This document shows positions 53,660 to 63,190 of a DNA stretch of 64,000 nucleotides, piece by piece. How positions within the stretch are numbered: position 1 is the first letter of the stretch; each line of letters starts with the position of its first letter. The translations under genes were made by a program, and so were the position numbers. Source of the stretch: Hyphomicrobiales bacterium (lineage in GTDB: Bacteria > Pseudomonadota > Alphaproteobacteria > Rhizobiales > Rhizobiaceae); assembly GCA_900472675.1 (NCBI GenBank), contig UCJA01000014.1, positions 1 through 64,000 of the forward strand, written 5' to 3'. The notes below the pieces were generated by a model. It was not told the origin of the DNA. It made no database searches and saw nothing but the letters and a program-made list of their open reading frames with translations.

Positions 53660-53914
53660 TCAAGCGAGCGAACGCCGGCGCGTCAGACGACGCCGGACGA
53701 ACAGGGCAAGCGCGATAAGGATCGCCAGCAGGAGGGCGGTTTCCAGAAAGGCGGTGCGGTCTTCGGTCAACTGCTGCTGCGTGCTGATTGATCCGAGCGA
53801 GCCGATAATGCAGTCATCATGGTCCTGCACGCCATCCGGCACGTGTCCGCACCAGCCCAGCGCGGTCTGGTAGGCCGGGAAAAAGGGGCTGCCGCTCTTG
53901 GGTGTGTTCTGCAT
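53660..53914 (-). CDS. Small single-pass membrane protein, unknown
   Basis: The product has 84 residues. ATG 53914 is preceded by GGAGGATCGAGCC, a good ribosome site. A C-terminal membrane helix (FLETALLLAILIALALFV) is followed by an Arg cluster (RRRLTRRRSLA), which fixes the tail in the cytosol. The N-terminus has three cysteines. I do not recognise a family. Confidence 0.55.
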   Translation of the reverse strand: MQNTPKSGSPFFPAYQTALGWCGHVPDGVQDHDDCIIGSLGSISTQQQLTEDRTAFLETALLLAILIALALFVRRRLTRRRSLA

Positions 53915-54173
53915 GGCTCGATCCTCCACAACGAGATCCGCAATATGGGCTTCCGGAGCCGGCCTGTCACGCCTTTGCCGAGCCAGTCTATCGCGCCTGC
54001 CTCCACCGGATACCCGTCAGGATGCCGGCGAAATACTTGATGAAATTCAATTTATACGCGATCTTGCCGCTGATTACATCAATTTCTTGATGTTGCGAAT
54101 GCTGCAGGCAAGCTTGGCGGCCTAGATCTGCTCGCGAGACGCCTTTTCAACTGCAGCCAGGAAGACCTTAATC

Positions 54174-54902
54174 ATGCAGTTTCCTCCCATCAATACGCCC
54201 GAGTTCCTGCAATCCTTGCTGAACGTGTTCGATTTCTCGCTGGCCAATCCGCGCGGCGGCGAAACGTTCAATGTGGATTCGGTGGCGCGACTGGCGGCAG
54301 CCATTTCCTCCTCGCAGTATCTGTACACGCGCATGACGGGTGCCAAGCGTTTCGAGACGCCGCTGGAGCTGGTCGACTACTGCGTATCCTGCTCGAAGGT
54401 GGAAGGGCTCGCACTCGAATTCGGCGTGTTCTCCGGTCGTTCGATCAACCGCATCGCTGAAAACTGGCGCGGTACGGTCTACGGCTTCGACAGTTTCGAG
54501 GGACTGCCCGAAGACTGGCGCGAAGGCTACGACAAAGGCGCTTTCGCGCGCCAGGACCTGCCGGCAGTGCTGCCCAATGTGGAGCTGGTGGTGGGCTGGT
54601 TCGACAGGACCCTGCCGACCTTCCTCGATGCGCATCCAGGTCCGGTGTCGTTCCTGCATGTGGATTGCGACCTCTACAGCTCGACCCAGACGCTGTTTAC
54701 CCAGCTGAAGGAGCGGATCGTGCCTGGCACGATCATCCTGTTTGACGAATACTTCAACTATCCGGGCTGGGAGATGCACGAATTCAAGGCGTTCCAGGAG
54801 TTCGTCGAGACCACCGGCATGCAGTACGAATACATCGGCCTGCACCCGCACCACCAGAAGGTGGCGGTGCGCGTCAACGGCATGTTCAACCGCCGCGCCT
54901 GA
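54174..54902 (+). CDS. TylF/MycF-type class I SAM-dependent methyltransferase
   Basis: The product has 242 residues. LALEFGVFSGRSINRIAENW is the SAM-binding motif I, VYGFDSFEGLPEDW follows, and SFLHVDCDLYSSTQTLF with ILFDEYFNYPGW holds the metal/catalytic Asp residues typical of TylF O-methyltransferases. AGGAAGACC precedes the ATG. It is not in an antibiotic cluster, so a role in surface glycan methylation is likelier. The 244-base gap upstream shows no other gene. Confidence 0.87.
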   Translation: MQFPPINTPEFLQSLLNVFDFSLANPRGGETFNVDSVARLAAAISSSQYLYTRMTGAKRFETPLELVDYCVSCSKVEGLALEFGVFSGRSINRIAENWRGTVYGFDSFEGLPEDWREGYDKGAFARQDLPAVLPNVELVVGWFDRTLPTFLDAHPGPVSFLHVDCDLYSSTQTLFTQLKERIVPGTIILFDEYFNYPGWEMHEFKAFQEFVETTGMQYEYIGLHPHHQKVAVRVNGMFNRRA

Positions 54903-54932
54903 GGCGGTCACGCATCCTCCATCGGCGGCCTG

Positions 54933-55877
54933 TCAGCCGCCGATGTGCCGATCGCCACGCTTGCGGGCCAGCGCGATCTGTAACTGCCGCTGACGGTACC
55001 GTAGCCGGTCTTCCTCGGTACGACTGTCGTAGCAATGAGAGCAGGAGACGCCTTCCTCATACTTGGGCGAGGTGATCTCTTCGGCGGTAATCGGATTGCG
55101 GCAGGCATGGCAAAGCTTGTGGCTGCCTTCCTTCAGACCATGCTCGACGGAAACCCGCTCGTCGAACACAAAGCAGGCGCCTTCCCACAGGCTCTGTTCT
55201 GCCGGGACCTCTTCCAGATACTTCAGGATGCCGCCCTTGAGGTGGTAGACCTCGTCAAAACCCTGTTGCTTCATGAAGGCGGTTGCCTTCTCGCAGCGGA
55301 TGCCGCCGGTGCAGTACATGGCGATCTTCGGCTTGTTGTGCAGGCCGGTATTGTTCTTCACCCAGTCGGGAAATTCGCGAAACGTCTTGGTGTTGGGGTC
55401 GACTGCGCCCTTGAAGATGCCGATCGCCGTTTCGTAATCGTTGCGGGTATCGATGACGATGGTCTCGGGATCCGAAATCAGCGCGTTCCAGTCCTTGGGC
55501 TCGACATAGGTGCCGACGATGCGCTTGGGGTCGATGTCCTCGACGCCCATGGTGACGATTTCCTTCTTCAGCTTCACCTTCATCCGCACGAAGGGCATTT
55601 TGGACGCCCGGCTTTCCTTGTGCTCCAGGCCGGAAAATTCCGGCTGGGCGCGCAGATGGGCAAGAAGGCCGGCGATGGCCGCATCGGTGCCGGCGACGGT
55701 TCCGTTGATGCCTTCGCGGGCCAGCAGCAGCGTGCCCTTGATGCCGTTGTCGTCGCAGAAGGCCTGCAGCGGGTCGCGGAAGGACTGGAAGCGATCGAAG
55801 CTGGCAAAGTGGTAGAGCGCGGCAACGAGCCAGGCGCCCGTCAACTCAGGCTGGGGTTGGGTCGGATGTTGTGTCAT
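54933..55877 (-). CDS. trhO: tRNA uridine(34) hydroxylase TrhO (rhodanese-like)
   Basis: The product has 314 residues. N-terminal acylphosphatase-like UPF0176 domain ([18 protein letters not shown]), then a rhodanese domain with active Cys in [16 protein letters not shown], and a C-terminal cysteine cluster (CHACRNPI...[13 protein letters not shown]). TrhO hydroxylates U34 of certain tRNAs. ATG 55877 is preferred; an upstream Met three codons away is possible. It stands alone on the minus strand. Confidence 0.94.
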   Translation of the reverse strand: MTQHPTQPQPELTGAWLVAALYHFASFDRFQSFRDPLQAFCDDNGIKGTLLLAREGINGTVAGTDAAIAGLLAHLRAQPEFSGLEHKESRASKMPFVRMKVKLKKEIVTMGVEDIDPKRIVGTYVEPKDWNALISDPETIVIDTRNDYETAIGIFKGAVDPNTKTFREFPDWVKNNTGLHNKPKIAMYCTGGIRCEKATAFMKQQGFDEVYHLKGGILKYLEEVPAEQSLWEGACFVFDERVSVEHGLKEGSHKLCHACRNPITAEEITSPKYEEGVSCSHCYDSRTEEDRLRYRQRQLQIALARKRGDRHIGG

Positions 55878-55953
55878 GCCGCTCAAATACAGCCGGACGG
55901 CCTTGCTTGCAACGGATCAGCTGCCACGGCGGCCCGGTAAATTCAGCCCGCAG

Positions 55954-56979
55954 TTATTCCGCCGCAAGCCTTTGCTCGGGTACGGCGCTTGTGTTTGCCG
56001 GAGCACTCTCTTTTGCCGGTGCTGGTGGCCGATCGGGATGCTTGCGTTTGCCGCTCTTGCGACCGGAGCGGGCCGCGTCCTTCCACAGGCGCGCAACGAT
56101 GTCGGCTTCGATAGCGGCCTCGTCGCCGAAGACCAGGGCGGCCACGGGCAGGGCCTCCTGCCGCAAGCTCTGCTGCCGGGCGATAATGGCGCCAAGGATG
56201 CGGGCCAGAGTCTCGCTGTCGCCGAACAGTTCGGGGCTCTCGTCGACGAGCTGAGTGAGGACCGAAAGGTCGTGTTCGTGGCCGAGCAGATCGACCAGTT
56301 GCTTTGCCTCGGCCTGCTTGGCGCGCATGGCGGAGGGCCAGATGCCGCCCAGAAGCGCCAGATGCATCCAGTAGGTCTGGCCTGACTTGCGCAGCTCGTG
56401 AAAAGCCTCCGCATGGGCATTCTCGTGGCACTCGCGCAGAGCAGCCCGGGCCTTCGTCCCTTGCGTCTTCCAGACCCGGGCGAGCATAGCGCCCGTGCGG
56501 CGGGGGCCATGTGCGAGATCGAGCTGGTCGAGCGCCGCAATTGCTGCCCGGCAGGCGGCGGCAGCAGACTGCATCTTTGCCGGCAGGTCGTGCTCTTCGG
56601 CGGCAATGCGATCGCGCCGGTCCGAAAGGATCGTGCGGGCGAAGGACAGCGCGGCCTTTTCCTCAGGCGATCCGGCGCCCTGCGACAGGTAATCGACCGT
56701 TTCCACCAGCGCGGTCGCGTCTCGCACGGCCGACAGCGCCTGGGCCATGTCGCGGATGCGGGCGTTCTCGCGTTTGCGGAAGGCTTTCGCCTCAGGCTGG
56801 ACCAGCCGGTAGAGCGCGCGGACGCGCTTGAACTTCTTGCGTGCATCGTGAACCGCCTCGTGCGGGCCGTCCGGCTGCTCTTCCAGAAGCTGGATCGCCT
56901 TTTCGAGCTGGCTCCTGGCAACGGAGCGGAATTCCGCCGGAAAGGGTTTAGCCGGCTGCAGTCGGTAGGCCATCCACAA
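55954..56979 (-). CDS. CHAD domain protein
   Basis: The product has 341 residues. The conserved His/Arg/Lys helices of CHAD are visible: HEAVHDARKKFKRVRALYRL and FHELRKSGQTYWMHLALLGG. CHAD domains bind polyphosphate. The C-terminus is Lys/Arg/Pro-rich (SGRKSGKRKHPDRPPAPAK). It overlaps the upstream CYTH gene by 32 bases, so the two are coupled. ATG 56979 or 56973 starts it. Confidence 0.92.
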   Translation of the reverse strand: MWMAYRLQPAKPFPAEFRSVARSQLEKAIQLLEEQPDGPHEAVHDARKKFKRVRALYRLVQPEAKAFRKRENARIRDMAQALSAVRDATALVETVDYLSQGAGSPEEKAALSFARTILSDRRDRIAAEEHDLPAKMQSAAAACRAAIAALDQLDLAHGPRRTGAMLARVWKTQGTKARAALRECHENAHAEAFHELRKSGQTYWMHLALLGGIWPSAMRAKQAEAKQLVDLLGHEHDLSVLTQLVDESPELFGDSETLARILGAIIARQQSLRQEALPVAALVFGDEAAIEADIVARLWKDAARSGRKSGKRKHPDRPPAPAKESAPANTSAVPEQRLAAE

Positions 56980-57445
56980 GCTCCCTGCTCAGGTCTTCGG
57001 TTGCCATGACGAGGTTGGAATAGCGGCGATCGCCGGTGATCTCGCGGCCCAGCCAGGCGGGCCTGTCGGGCTCAGCGCCTTCGTGCTCCATCTCCACTTC
57101 CGCTACCACCACGCCGCGGTAAACGCCATCATAGACATCGATTTCCCAGGTGTAGCCGCCATGGTCGACCTTGAAGCGGGTCTTTTCCAGGACGACGCCA
57201 ATCGCCACCCCGGCCATATCCTGTGCATCCTGCAAGGGGATGTCGTATTCGAACTCGTCGCGGGACAGGAGTTCGCGGCCGATCTTGATGGTCAGGCGAG
57301 CGGTCTTCCCGTCAAAAATCCGCACGCGGACGGACCGATCGTCGCCGCTCGCCACATAGGCCTGCAGAAGTTTAGCAGAGGAGGCCACTTCGGAGCGCCA
57401 GGCGTCGGTCTCGACCAGAAACTTGCGCTCGATCTCTTTGGCCAT
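56948..57445 (-). CDS. CYTH domain triphosphatase/adenylate cyclase-like protein
   Basis: The product has 165 residues. EIERKFLVETDAW is the ExExK motif of CYTH enzymes, which hydrolyse inorganic triphosphate or cyclise ATP. Further conserved charged strands are SVRVRIFDGKTARLTIKIG and VVVAEVEME. ATG 57445 (MAKEIERKF) is clear. With the CHAD gene it forms the usual CYTH-CHAD pair linked to polyphosphate metabolism; here they are two genes, not one fusion. Confidence 0.93.
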   Translation of the reverse strand: MAKEIERKFLVETDAWRSEVASSAKLLQAYVASGDDRSVRVRIFDGKTARLTIKIGRELLSRDEFEYDIPLQDAQDMAGVAIGVVLEKTRFKVDHGGYTWEIDVYDGVYRGVVVAEVEMEHEGAEPDRPAWLGREITGDRRYSNLVMATEDLSRELVDGLPTAAG

Positions 57446-57610
57446 GCTGATCCTGTCGTTGATGCCCTGCTGACGATGTCCGCGGAGACTACTGCAAACG
57501 GGCGTTGCAGGGAACTGTCCCGCAGGCGGCACCGGTTTTTTCTCGACAGGATGCCCCTGCGGCGTTATTTCAGCAGCCTATTTCAATCGTTTTACCGGAG
57601 GATGACCGCC

Positions 57611-58249
57611 ATGACCGGCAAGAGTGAAATGCTGCTTTCGATCCTGAAACTGCAGCCCGTCGTGCCGGTGCTGATCGTCGACGACGCGAAGTCGGCGGTG
57701 GAACTGGCGCGGGCGCTGGTGGCCGGCGGCCTGAAAGCAATCGAGATCACCATGCGCACGCCTGCTGCGCTGGATGCAGTCAAGGCTGTCGCTGCCGAAG
57801 TGGAAGGCGCCAATGTGGGTGCCGGCACCATTCTCAACGCGCGCGACTTCGATGCCGCGGTGAAGGCGGGCTCCACCTTTATCGTCAGCCCCGGCTCGAC
57901 GCCTGGGGTGCTGGATGCCGCAAGAGCCTCCGACGTGCCGCTTTTGCCCGGTGCTGCCACCGCCAGCGAAGTGATGAAGCTGCGCGAAGACGGCTACGAG
58001 GTGATGAAGTTCTTCCCGGCCGAACAGGCGGGTGGTGCGGCCTATCTCAAGGCACTGTCGTCGCCGCTCGCCGGCACGCTGTTTTGCCCGACGGGTGGCG
58101 TTTCGCTTTCAAACGCGATGGACTATCTGTCGCTGCCGAACGTCGTTTGCGTCGGCGGATCCTGGGTGGCGCCCAAGGATCTGGTCGCGATCGGCGGCTG
58201 GGCAGGGATCACAAAGCTTGCCTCGGAAGCCTTCGCGCTGCGCAAGTAG
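57611..58249 (+). CDS. eda: 2-dehydro-3-deoxy-phosphogluconate (KDPG) aldolase
   Basis: The product has 212 residues. Catalytic Glu lies in KAIEITMRTPAALD and the Schiff-base Lys in YEVMKFFPAEQAGG; FIVSPGSTPGVLDAA and LFCPTGGVSLSN complete the family pattern. It splits KDPG to pyruvate and glyceraldehyde-3-phosphate in the Entner-Doudoroff pathway. GGAGG sits nine bases before ATG 57611 and directly against ATG 57602, which decides for 57611. edd and zwf are not in the window. Confidence 0.95.
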   Translation: MTGKSEMLLSILKLQPVVPVLIVDDAKSAVELARALVAGGLKAIEITMRTPAALDAVKAVAAEVEGANVGAGTILNARDFDAAVKAGSTFIVSPGSTPGVLDAARASDVPLLPGAATASEVMKLREDGYEVMKFFPAEQAGGAAYLKALSSPLAGTLFCPTGGVSLSNAMDYLSLPNVVCVGGSWVAPKDLVAIGGWAGITKLASEAFALRK

Positions 58250-58372
58250 GGTTTCCGGCAGGCGCTCTGACAATCACGTTATCTCGGCGTTATCGGCGGG
58301 CGGGAAATTTGTTTTCTCCGCCTGCGCTCCCTATGTCCGGCTCGATTACAGAGAGAAAGAGGGAGATCACCG

Positions 58373-59110
58373 ATGTTTGACGCTAAAAAGCTTCTCGACC
58401 AGTTCCTCGGTTCGCAGGTTCCGGGTCTTTCCGGTACGCTCAGAGACCGCGCAGGCCAGGCAACCCAGATGGCCCGCAACAACCCGATGAAGACCAGTGC
58501 GCTTGTGGCCGCTCTTCTAGGCACCAAGACCGGCCGTGGTCTGGCGGGCAATGTGGCGACCGTCGGCGGCATCGCCGCCATCGCGGGCCTCGGCTACCTC
58601 GCCTACAAGAATTATCAGTCCGGACAGGCGCCAGGAACGGTTCCGCAGACATCCGCAACGCCCGCATCCGGATCCGGCCAGCAGGCCGCTGCACGGCTGC
58701 TCGAGCCGCCGAAGGATTCTCCCTTCCATCCGCAGTCTCCGTCGCTCACCAATGATTTTGCCCTGACGCTGGTGCGCGCGATGATCGCGGCTGCCAAGGC
58801 CGATGGTCACATCGATGACGCCGAGCGCGCCAACATCATGGACAAGGTGCATGCCGTGGATCTCGGCTCGGAGGCCGAGGCCTTCATCGCCCAGGAACTG
58901 GCCAACCCGATCGACATGGACGATCTGGTCGCTGCTGCCCGCACGGAAGAGCAGAAGGTGGAGATCTATGCGGCGTCCCGCCTGACCATCGATCCCGATA
59001 CGCGCACCGAAAAGGGCTACCTGGACATGCTCGCCGGTCGTCTGGGCCTTGCCGATGCGCTGATCGAGCACATCGATGCGACGGTATCGGCGGCCAAGGT
59101 GCCCGTCTGA
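58373..59110 (+). CDS. DUF533 (YebE-like) inner membrane protein with TerB-like domain
   Basis: The product has 245 residues. KKLLDQFLGSQVPG at the N-terminus, a Gly/Ala-rich hydrophobic segment (VATVGGIAAIAGLGYLAYKN), then a TerB-like helical acidic C-terminus (LVRAMIAAAKADGHIDDAER). The Asp/Glu-rich TerB helix can bind metal in relatives. Function unknown; envelope stress induced in enterobacteria. Confidence 0.88.
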   Translation: MFDAKKLLDQFLGSQVPGLSGTLRDRAGQATQMARNNPMKTSALVAALLGTKTGRGLAGNVATVGGIAAIAGLGYLAYKNYQSGQAPGTVPQTSATPASGSGQQAAARLLEPPKDSPFHPQSPSLTNDFALTLVRAMIAAAKADGHIDDAERANIMDKVHAVDLGSEAEAFIAQELANPIDMDDLVAAARTEEQKVEIYAASRLTIDPDTRTEKGYLDMLAGRLGLADALIEHIDATVSAAKVPV

Positions 59111-59124
59111 TCGGGAAGGCCCCT

Positions 59125-59508
59125 ATGGTCGCGGATCTCCAAGATCGCTACCGCGCCTATATCGACTGCCTCAACCGGCAGGACTGGGCGCGGCTCGGCG
59201 ACTATGTGGATAACGAGGTCATCCACAACGACCGCCCGTTCGGGCTGTCGGGCTATCGTCAGATGCTGGAAGGGAATTTCGCCGATATTCCCGACCTTCG
59301 CTTTACGATCGATTTCCTGGTCGCCGATCCGCCGCATGTCGCCAGCCGGCTGACCTTCGATTGCACGCCGAAGGCCGAGTTTCTCGGGCTGCCGGTGAAT
59401 GGGCGCAGGGTGTCGTTCAGCGAAAACGTGTTCTACCAGTTCTCCAACGGCAAGATCACGCGAGTCTGGTCGATCGTCGACAAGGCCGCCATCGAGGCGC
59501 AGCTCTAG
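59125..59508 (+). CDS. SnoaL-like ester cyclase family protein
   Basis: The product has 127 residues, an NTF2-like cone fold. AYIDCLNRQDWARLGDYV, HNDRPFGLSGYRQMLEGN and the C-terminal ITRVWSIVDKAAIEAQL are typical of SnoaL-like 'ester cyclase' proteins. It starts 15 bases after the DUF533 stop, so co-transcription is likely. Substrate unknown. Confidence 0.82.
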   Translation: MVADLQDRYRAYIDCLNRQDWARLGDYVDNEVIHNDRPFGLSGYRQMLEGNFADIPDLRFTIDFLVADPPHVASRLTFDCTPKAEFLGLPVNGRRVSFSENVFYQFSNGKITRVWSIVDKAAIEAQL

Positions 59509-59586
59509 CTGTCTGCGTTCCGTCCCGGACCGTTGCCTTTCCCGCGCGGCTGCCCTAAGCCTCATGGCTCCCACCTGGAGGCTCCC

Positions 59587-60282
59587 ATGCGCGACCTTAA
59601 GACCTACATGGCACCCGCTCCGGCCCCCGTCACGCTTGCCGGGCGCTTTCTCACGCTCGAGCCCTATGATCGCGCGACCCATCTGGCGGACCTCTGGGAT
59701 GCGCTGGGTGGGGCCGAAGGCATCAATGAGCTGATCCGCTACTTTCCCAACGATCATTATTCCGACGCCGACGAATTCGGCGCCTGGCTCGACAACGTCC
59801 GCACCAATTCCAGCTTCGTGACGCTGGTCGCCCGCAAGAATGCTTCCGGCAAGATCGTCGGCATGGCGAGCTATATGCGGCCCGACCCGAAGAACGGCGT
59901 GATCGAGGTGGGCTCGGTTGCGCATGGCGCGGCGATGAAGCGCTCGCCGATGTCGACGGAGCTGCACTACCTGATGGCCCGGCATGTGTTCGAGGATCTC
60001 GGCTACCGGCGCTACGAGTGGAAGTGCCACAATGAGAACGAGCCAAGCAAGGTGACGGCTCGCCGCTACGGCTTCAGCTTCGAAGGGGTGTTCCGCCAGC
60101 ACCTGATCTCCCGCGGCGCCAACCGGGACACTGCGTGGTTCTCGATGATCGACAGCGAATGGCCGGTGATCGGCAAGGCATTCGAGGCCTGGCTGTCGCC
60201 GGATAACTTCGACGCGGCCGGTCAACAGAAGCGCCGGCTGGAAGATATCAGGGCCGAGATCGCGAAGGGTGCGAGCGTATGA
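59587..60282 (+). CDS. GNAT family N-acetyltransferase (RimJ/RimL-like)
   Basis: The product has 231 residues. GRFLTLEPYDRATHLADLWD opens the fold, with AMKRSPMSTELHYLMARHVF (acetyl-CoA binding region) and GYRRYEWKCHNENEPSKVTA then RRYGFSFEGVFRQHL. This branch includes many putative acetyltransferases that act on amino groups of small molecules or proteins. GGAGGCTCCC precedes the ATG. It overlaps the next small gene by four bases. Confidence 0.9.
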   Translation: MRDLKTYMAPAPAPVTLAGRFLTLEPYDRATHLADLWDALGGAEGINELIRYFPNDHYSDADEFGAWLDNVRTNSSFVTLVARKNASGKIVGMASYMRPDPKNGVIEVGSVAHGAAMKRSPMSTELHYLMARHVFEDLGYRRYEWKCHNENEPSKVTARRYGFSFEGVFRQHLISRGANRDTAWFSMIDSEWPVIGKAFEAWLSPDNFDAAGQQKRRLEDIRAEIAKGASV

Positions 60283-60485
60283 CGCCCGAAGCCAAGTCCC
60301 AGGCGCTGGCCGCCGCCGTCATCCTTCTCGTCGTCGGGGTTGTGATCTATTTCCTGCCGACGATTGTGCTTGCGATTGCGGCCTATTCGCCGGTGCTGGC
60401 GGTGGTTGTCGGTGCGGCATTGCTGCTCGGTTTTTTCGCCATCTTCTGGCTGCGGGCCCGCTATCAGAAGCGCCAGGGCCGTTAG
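60279..60485 (+). CDS. Small two-helix membrane protein
   Basis: The product has 68 residues with two membrane helices (about 10-30 and 36-58) and a basic C-terminus (RARYQKRQGR). The ATG overlaps the GNAT stop in an ATGA arrangement, which argues for real, coupled translation. No family recognised. Confidence 0.72.
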   Translation: MTPEAKSQALAAAVILLVVGVVIYFLPTIVLAIAAYSPVLAVVVGAALLLGFFAIFWLRARYQKRQGR

Positions 60486-60491
60486 AGCGGC

Positions 60492-61529
60492 TCAGGCCTG
60501 CAGCGAGGCGCCAAGCAGCGACAGGCCGACCAGCAGCACGAACAACGCTCCCCCGATCTCGATCGCGTGGCCGATATAGCTGCCACGGCGCGAGCCTTTG
60601 CCTGCCACGCGCAGGGCAAGATCCTTGGCGGTGACCGCGAGGGTGGCGAGAATGGTGACCGTGATCGCCGTCCCCAGCGACATGGCGAAAACCGATAGCA
60701 CCCCGCCGAGATAGAGGCCGTTGAGGAGTGCGAAGCTCATCACCAGGATGGCGCCCGAACAGGGGCGGAGCCCCACCGCGATGATGGCCGACCAGGCTTC
60801 ACGCAAAGTGAAGTCATCGGCGCCGAGCGTTTCGGGATCCGGCATGTGGCTGACGCCGCAGACCTCGCAATAGCCGTCGTCATCGGTGCTGTCATGGCCG
60901 GTTACCTCGACCGCCTGGAAGGTGAGGCCGGTCGGGCCGGTGCCTGCACCGGAACCGCCGGCGGAGGCCATGGCTGTGGAGACTGCCGGCATGCGCAGCG
61001 CCCGCAGCTTCCTCACGAGCAGCCAGGCGCCGAAGAGGGAGACCATTGCAAAGCTTGCAATCTCCATCGCCTGGGTGGCCTGCGTCATGGTGATGCCGGA
61101 GCCACGCAGCACCAGATAGGCGGTGCCGACAAGGGCAATGGCGACGATGCCCTGCAGCATGGCGGAGAGGAAGGAGATCACCACGCCGCGTTTCAGTTCC
61201 ACCTCGTTGGCGATCATGTAGGACGAGATGACGGCCTTGCCGTGGCCGGGGCCGGCGGCGTGGAAGACGCCGTAGGCGAAGGACAGCCCGATCAGGCCGG
61301 ACAGCGCCCAGGGATCCTCGCGCATGGCTTTAAGAGAATTGGTCAGGGCGCGGTAGAAGGCCTGCTGGTAGTGATTGATCAGGCCGAAGAAGGGGGCGAG
61401 GGGTCCTCCGACCGAAAAGGCGGGTTCCGCCGAGCCAACGCCCAGCGGCGACTGGGCATGGGCTACAGCAGCGACCGTCAGGCCGAGCGCGAGCACCGGC
61501 AGCAGGAGGGCAAGCCGACCCTTCAGCAT
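60492..61529 (-). CDS. NicO-family nickel/cobalt (or zinc) transporter
   Basis: The product has 345 residues with about six membrane helices. Family motif: GVFHAAGPGHGKAVISSYMI in the first half, AVGLRPCSGAILVMSFALLNG in the second. The central loop contains HDSTDDDGYCEVCGVSH, a Cys/His/Asp-rich stretch that may sense metal. ATG 61529 is chosen because the signal-like helix begins there. It overlaps the DUF1007 gene by seven bases; such pairs act in zinc or nickel homeostasis. Confidence 0.88.
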   Translation of the reverse strand: MLKGRLALLLPVLALGLTVAAVAHAQSPLGVGSAEPAFSVGGPLAPFFGLINHYQQAFYRALTNSLKAMREDPWALSGLIGLSFAYGVFHAAGPGHGKAVISSYMIANEVELKRGVVISFLSAMLQGIVAIALVGTAYLVLRGSGITMTQATQAMEIASFAMVSLFGAWLLVRKLRALRMPAVSTAMASAGGSGAGTGPTGLTFQAVEVTGHDSTDDDGYCEVCGVSHMPDPETLGADDFTLREAWSAIIAVGLRPCSGAILVMSFALLNGLYLGGVLSVFAMSLGTAITVTILATLAVTAKDLALRVAGKGSRRGSYIGHAIEIGGALFVLLVGLSLLGASLQA

Positions 61530-62185
61530 GTCACTTCCATGCGGGTCGCGAACAGCTTGGTCATGTCGGTGCCGGTCGGATCGTTGAAGAAGGCGTCGGT
61601 CAGCGAAGCGCTGTTTTGCGAAATCACGTCGTCCGGATCGGGGCGCACCACCTTGTGCTGGCATTTGGAAAAGGCCTCGCCCTTCAGCACCAGGTCATTG
61701 TCGGTCGGGAAGTCGATCGATGTGTAGAGCGAGGGGTCGTAGATGCCGAAGGTGAGGCGGCCCTTCAAGGGCACCGGCTTTTCCGGCTTGACCGCAAAGA
61801 GCACCAGCAGCTGGTTTTTGATCATAGTGACGTGGAGCACGTCCGGTTTGGTGATCGGCATGTTGGCGCCATTGAGGGTGATCGTCGTGAAATAGTGGAA
61901 GTCGGCCAGCGACTTGCGCATGGTTTCCCCCAGCGCTGCCAGTTCGTCCGGGTCGAGCTTGAAGTTGCTGTTCTTGTCGTAGTCGAGGATCACGCTCGAG
62001 GAGAACACCTCGTCGAAGCGCCAGACATTCTGCAACTGGGCGATATTGCCATCGTCGCCTGCCACGATCTCGAGCCGGGCTTCGGCGAAGATATGGGGAT
62101 GCGCCAGCGCCGGCATGGGCAGGCATATGGCACCAAGCACAGCCATGGTGGCAAATCGGTAATGCATGTGCAGGCCTGTCCCCAT
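61523..62185 (-). CDS. DUF1007 periplasmic protein, partner of the NicO transporter
   Basis: The product has 220 residues from ATG 62185. An N-terminal export signal (FATMAVLGAICLPMPALAHP) is followed by the DUF1007 core, starting HPHIFAEARLEI. The His pair directly after the signal cleavage site would be the new N-terminus and could bind metal. ATG 62167 is an alternative. ZevA of Haemophilus is a characterised relative linked to zinc. Confidence 0.88.
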   Translation of the reverse strand: MGTGLHMHYRFATMAVLGAICLPMPALAHPHIFAEARLEIVAGDDGNIAQLQNVWRFDEVFSSSVILDYDKNSNFKLDPDELAALGETMRKSLADFHYFTTITLNGANMPITKPDVLHVTMIKNQLLVLFAVKPEKPVPLKGRLTFGIYDPSLYTSIDFPTDNDLVLKGEAFSKCQHKVVRPDPDDVISQNSASLTDAFFNDPTGTDMTKLFATRMEVTC

Positions 62186-62259
62186 TCGTCCTGCCCCTGC
62201 TTGTGCGGCAAATGGGACGGAATTTCGGCTCAACCGAGCGTAGAGCTCCGGCTTGCCGG

Positions 62260-63171
62260 TCACGATTGCGCGGGGTCCTGCTGATGCTTGCGGAACCACT
62301 GGGCCAGGAAGTCCACGAAACTGCGCACCTTGGCGGGCAGATAGCGGCGGTGCGGATAGACGGCGTAGATGCCGCGGTCCTTGATGATGTAGTCGTCGAA
62401 GAGGTTCACCAGTTCGCCCGACTGAAGGGAAGCGGCGGCGATGAAATCCGGGATAATGGCCACGCCGAGGCCGGAGCGGGCGGCGCGCAGCGTGACCTGC
62501 GGGCTGTTGACTTCGATCGGTCCGGTGACGGCGACCGAAATCAACGAGCCGTCCTTGTCGACGAAGCGGACGTTGTTGTGCCAGCGGGAGTTGGTATCGA
62601 TGATGAAAGGCGTGCGGTTCAGGTCCTGCGGGTGATCGAGAGGGCCGTATTTCGCCACCAGTTCCGGGGTCGCCACCGCATAGACGCGGAAATCGGAGAG
62701 TTTTCTGGCGATCATGCCCGAATCCTCCAGCTTGGTGATTCGGATGGCGAGGTCGAAATTCTCCTCGATCAGGTCGACGAACCGGTCTTCCGCGACGATT
62801 TCAAGCGAAACGTCCGGATGGGCCTTGGCGAAGTCGATCATCGACTGGCCGACGTCCGCGTCGATGAAGGTGCGCGGCGCGGAGATTCGCAGCTTGCCCT
62901 TCAGATCGGTGTTGTTTTCGCGCACCAGGTCGGCGAGGCTGTCGATCTCCTTCAGAATATCGGCTGCGGTGCGGTAGTAGGTGTGACCCGCCTCCGTCAG
63001 CGAGAACTGGCGCGTCGTGCGGTTGAGAAGGAGGGCGCCGAGATCATCCTCCAGTTCCCGAACGTATTTCGATAGCAGCGCCTTGGATCGGCCGGTGCGG
63101 CGTGCGGCGGCCGAAAAGCCCTCCGCCTCGACGACGTCGATAAAGGCACGCATGCGGGTGAGTGTATCCAT
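62260..63171 (-). CDS. LysR family transcriptional regulator
   Basis: The product has 303 residues. Winged helix: MRAFIDVVEAEGFSAAARRT then GRSKALLSKYVRELEDDLGA and LLLNRTTRQFSLTEAG. The ligand domain has the AaeR/DmlR-like layout (SLEIVAEDRFVDLIEENFDL). No obvious divergent partner: a MazEF-type pair lies upstream on the same strand. Target unknown. Confidence 0.9.
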   Translation of the reverse strand: MDTLTRMRAFIDVVEAEGFSAAARRTGRSKALLSKYVRELEDDLGALLLNRTTRQFSLTEAGHTYYRTAADILKEIDSLADLVRENNTDLKGKLRISAPRTFIDADVGQSMIDFAKAHPDVSLEIVAEDRFVDLIEENFDLAIRITKLEDSGMIARKLSDFRVYAVATPELVAKYGPLDHPQDLNRTPFIIDTNSRWHNNVRFVDKDGSLISVAVTGPIEVNSPQVTLRAARSGLGVAIIPDFIAAASLQSGELVNLFDDYIIKDRGIYAVYPHRRYLPAKVRSFVDFLAQWFRKHQQDPAQS

Positions 63172-63190
63172 GGTGATCGTCTCTTCCGGC

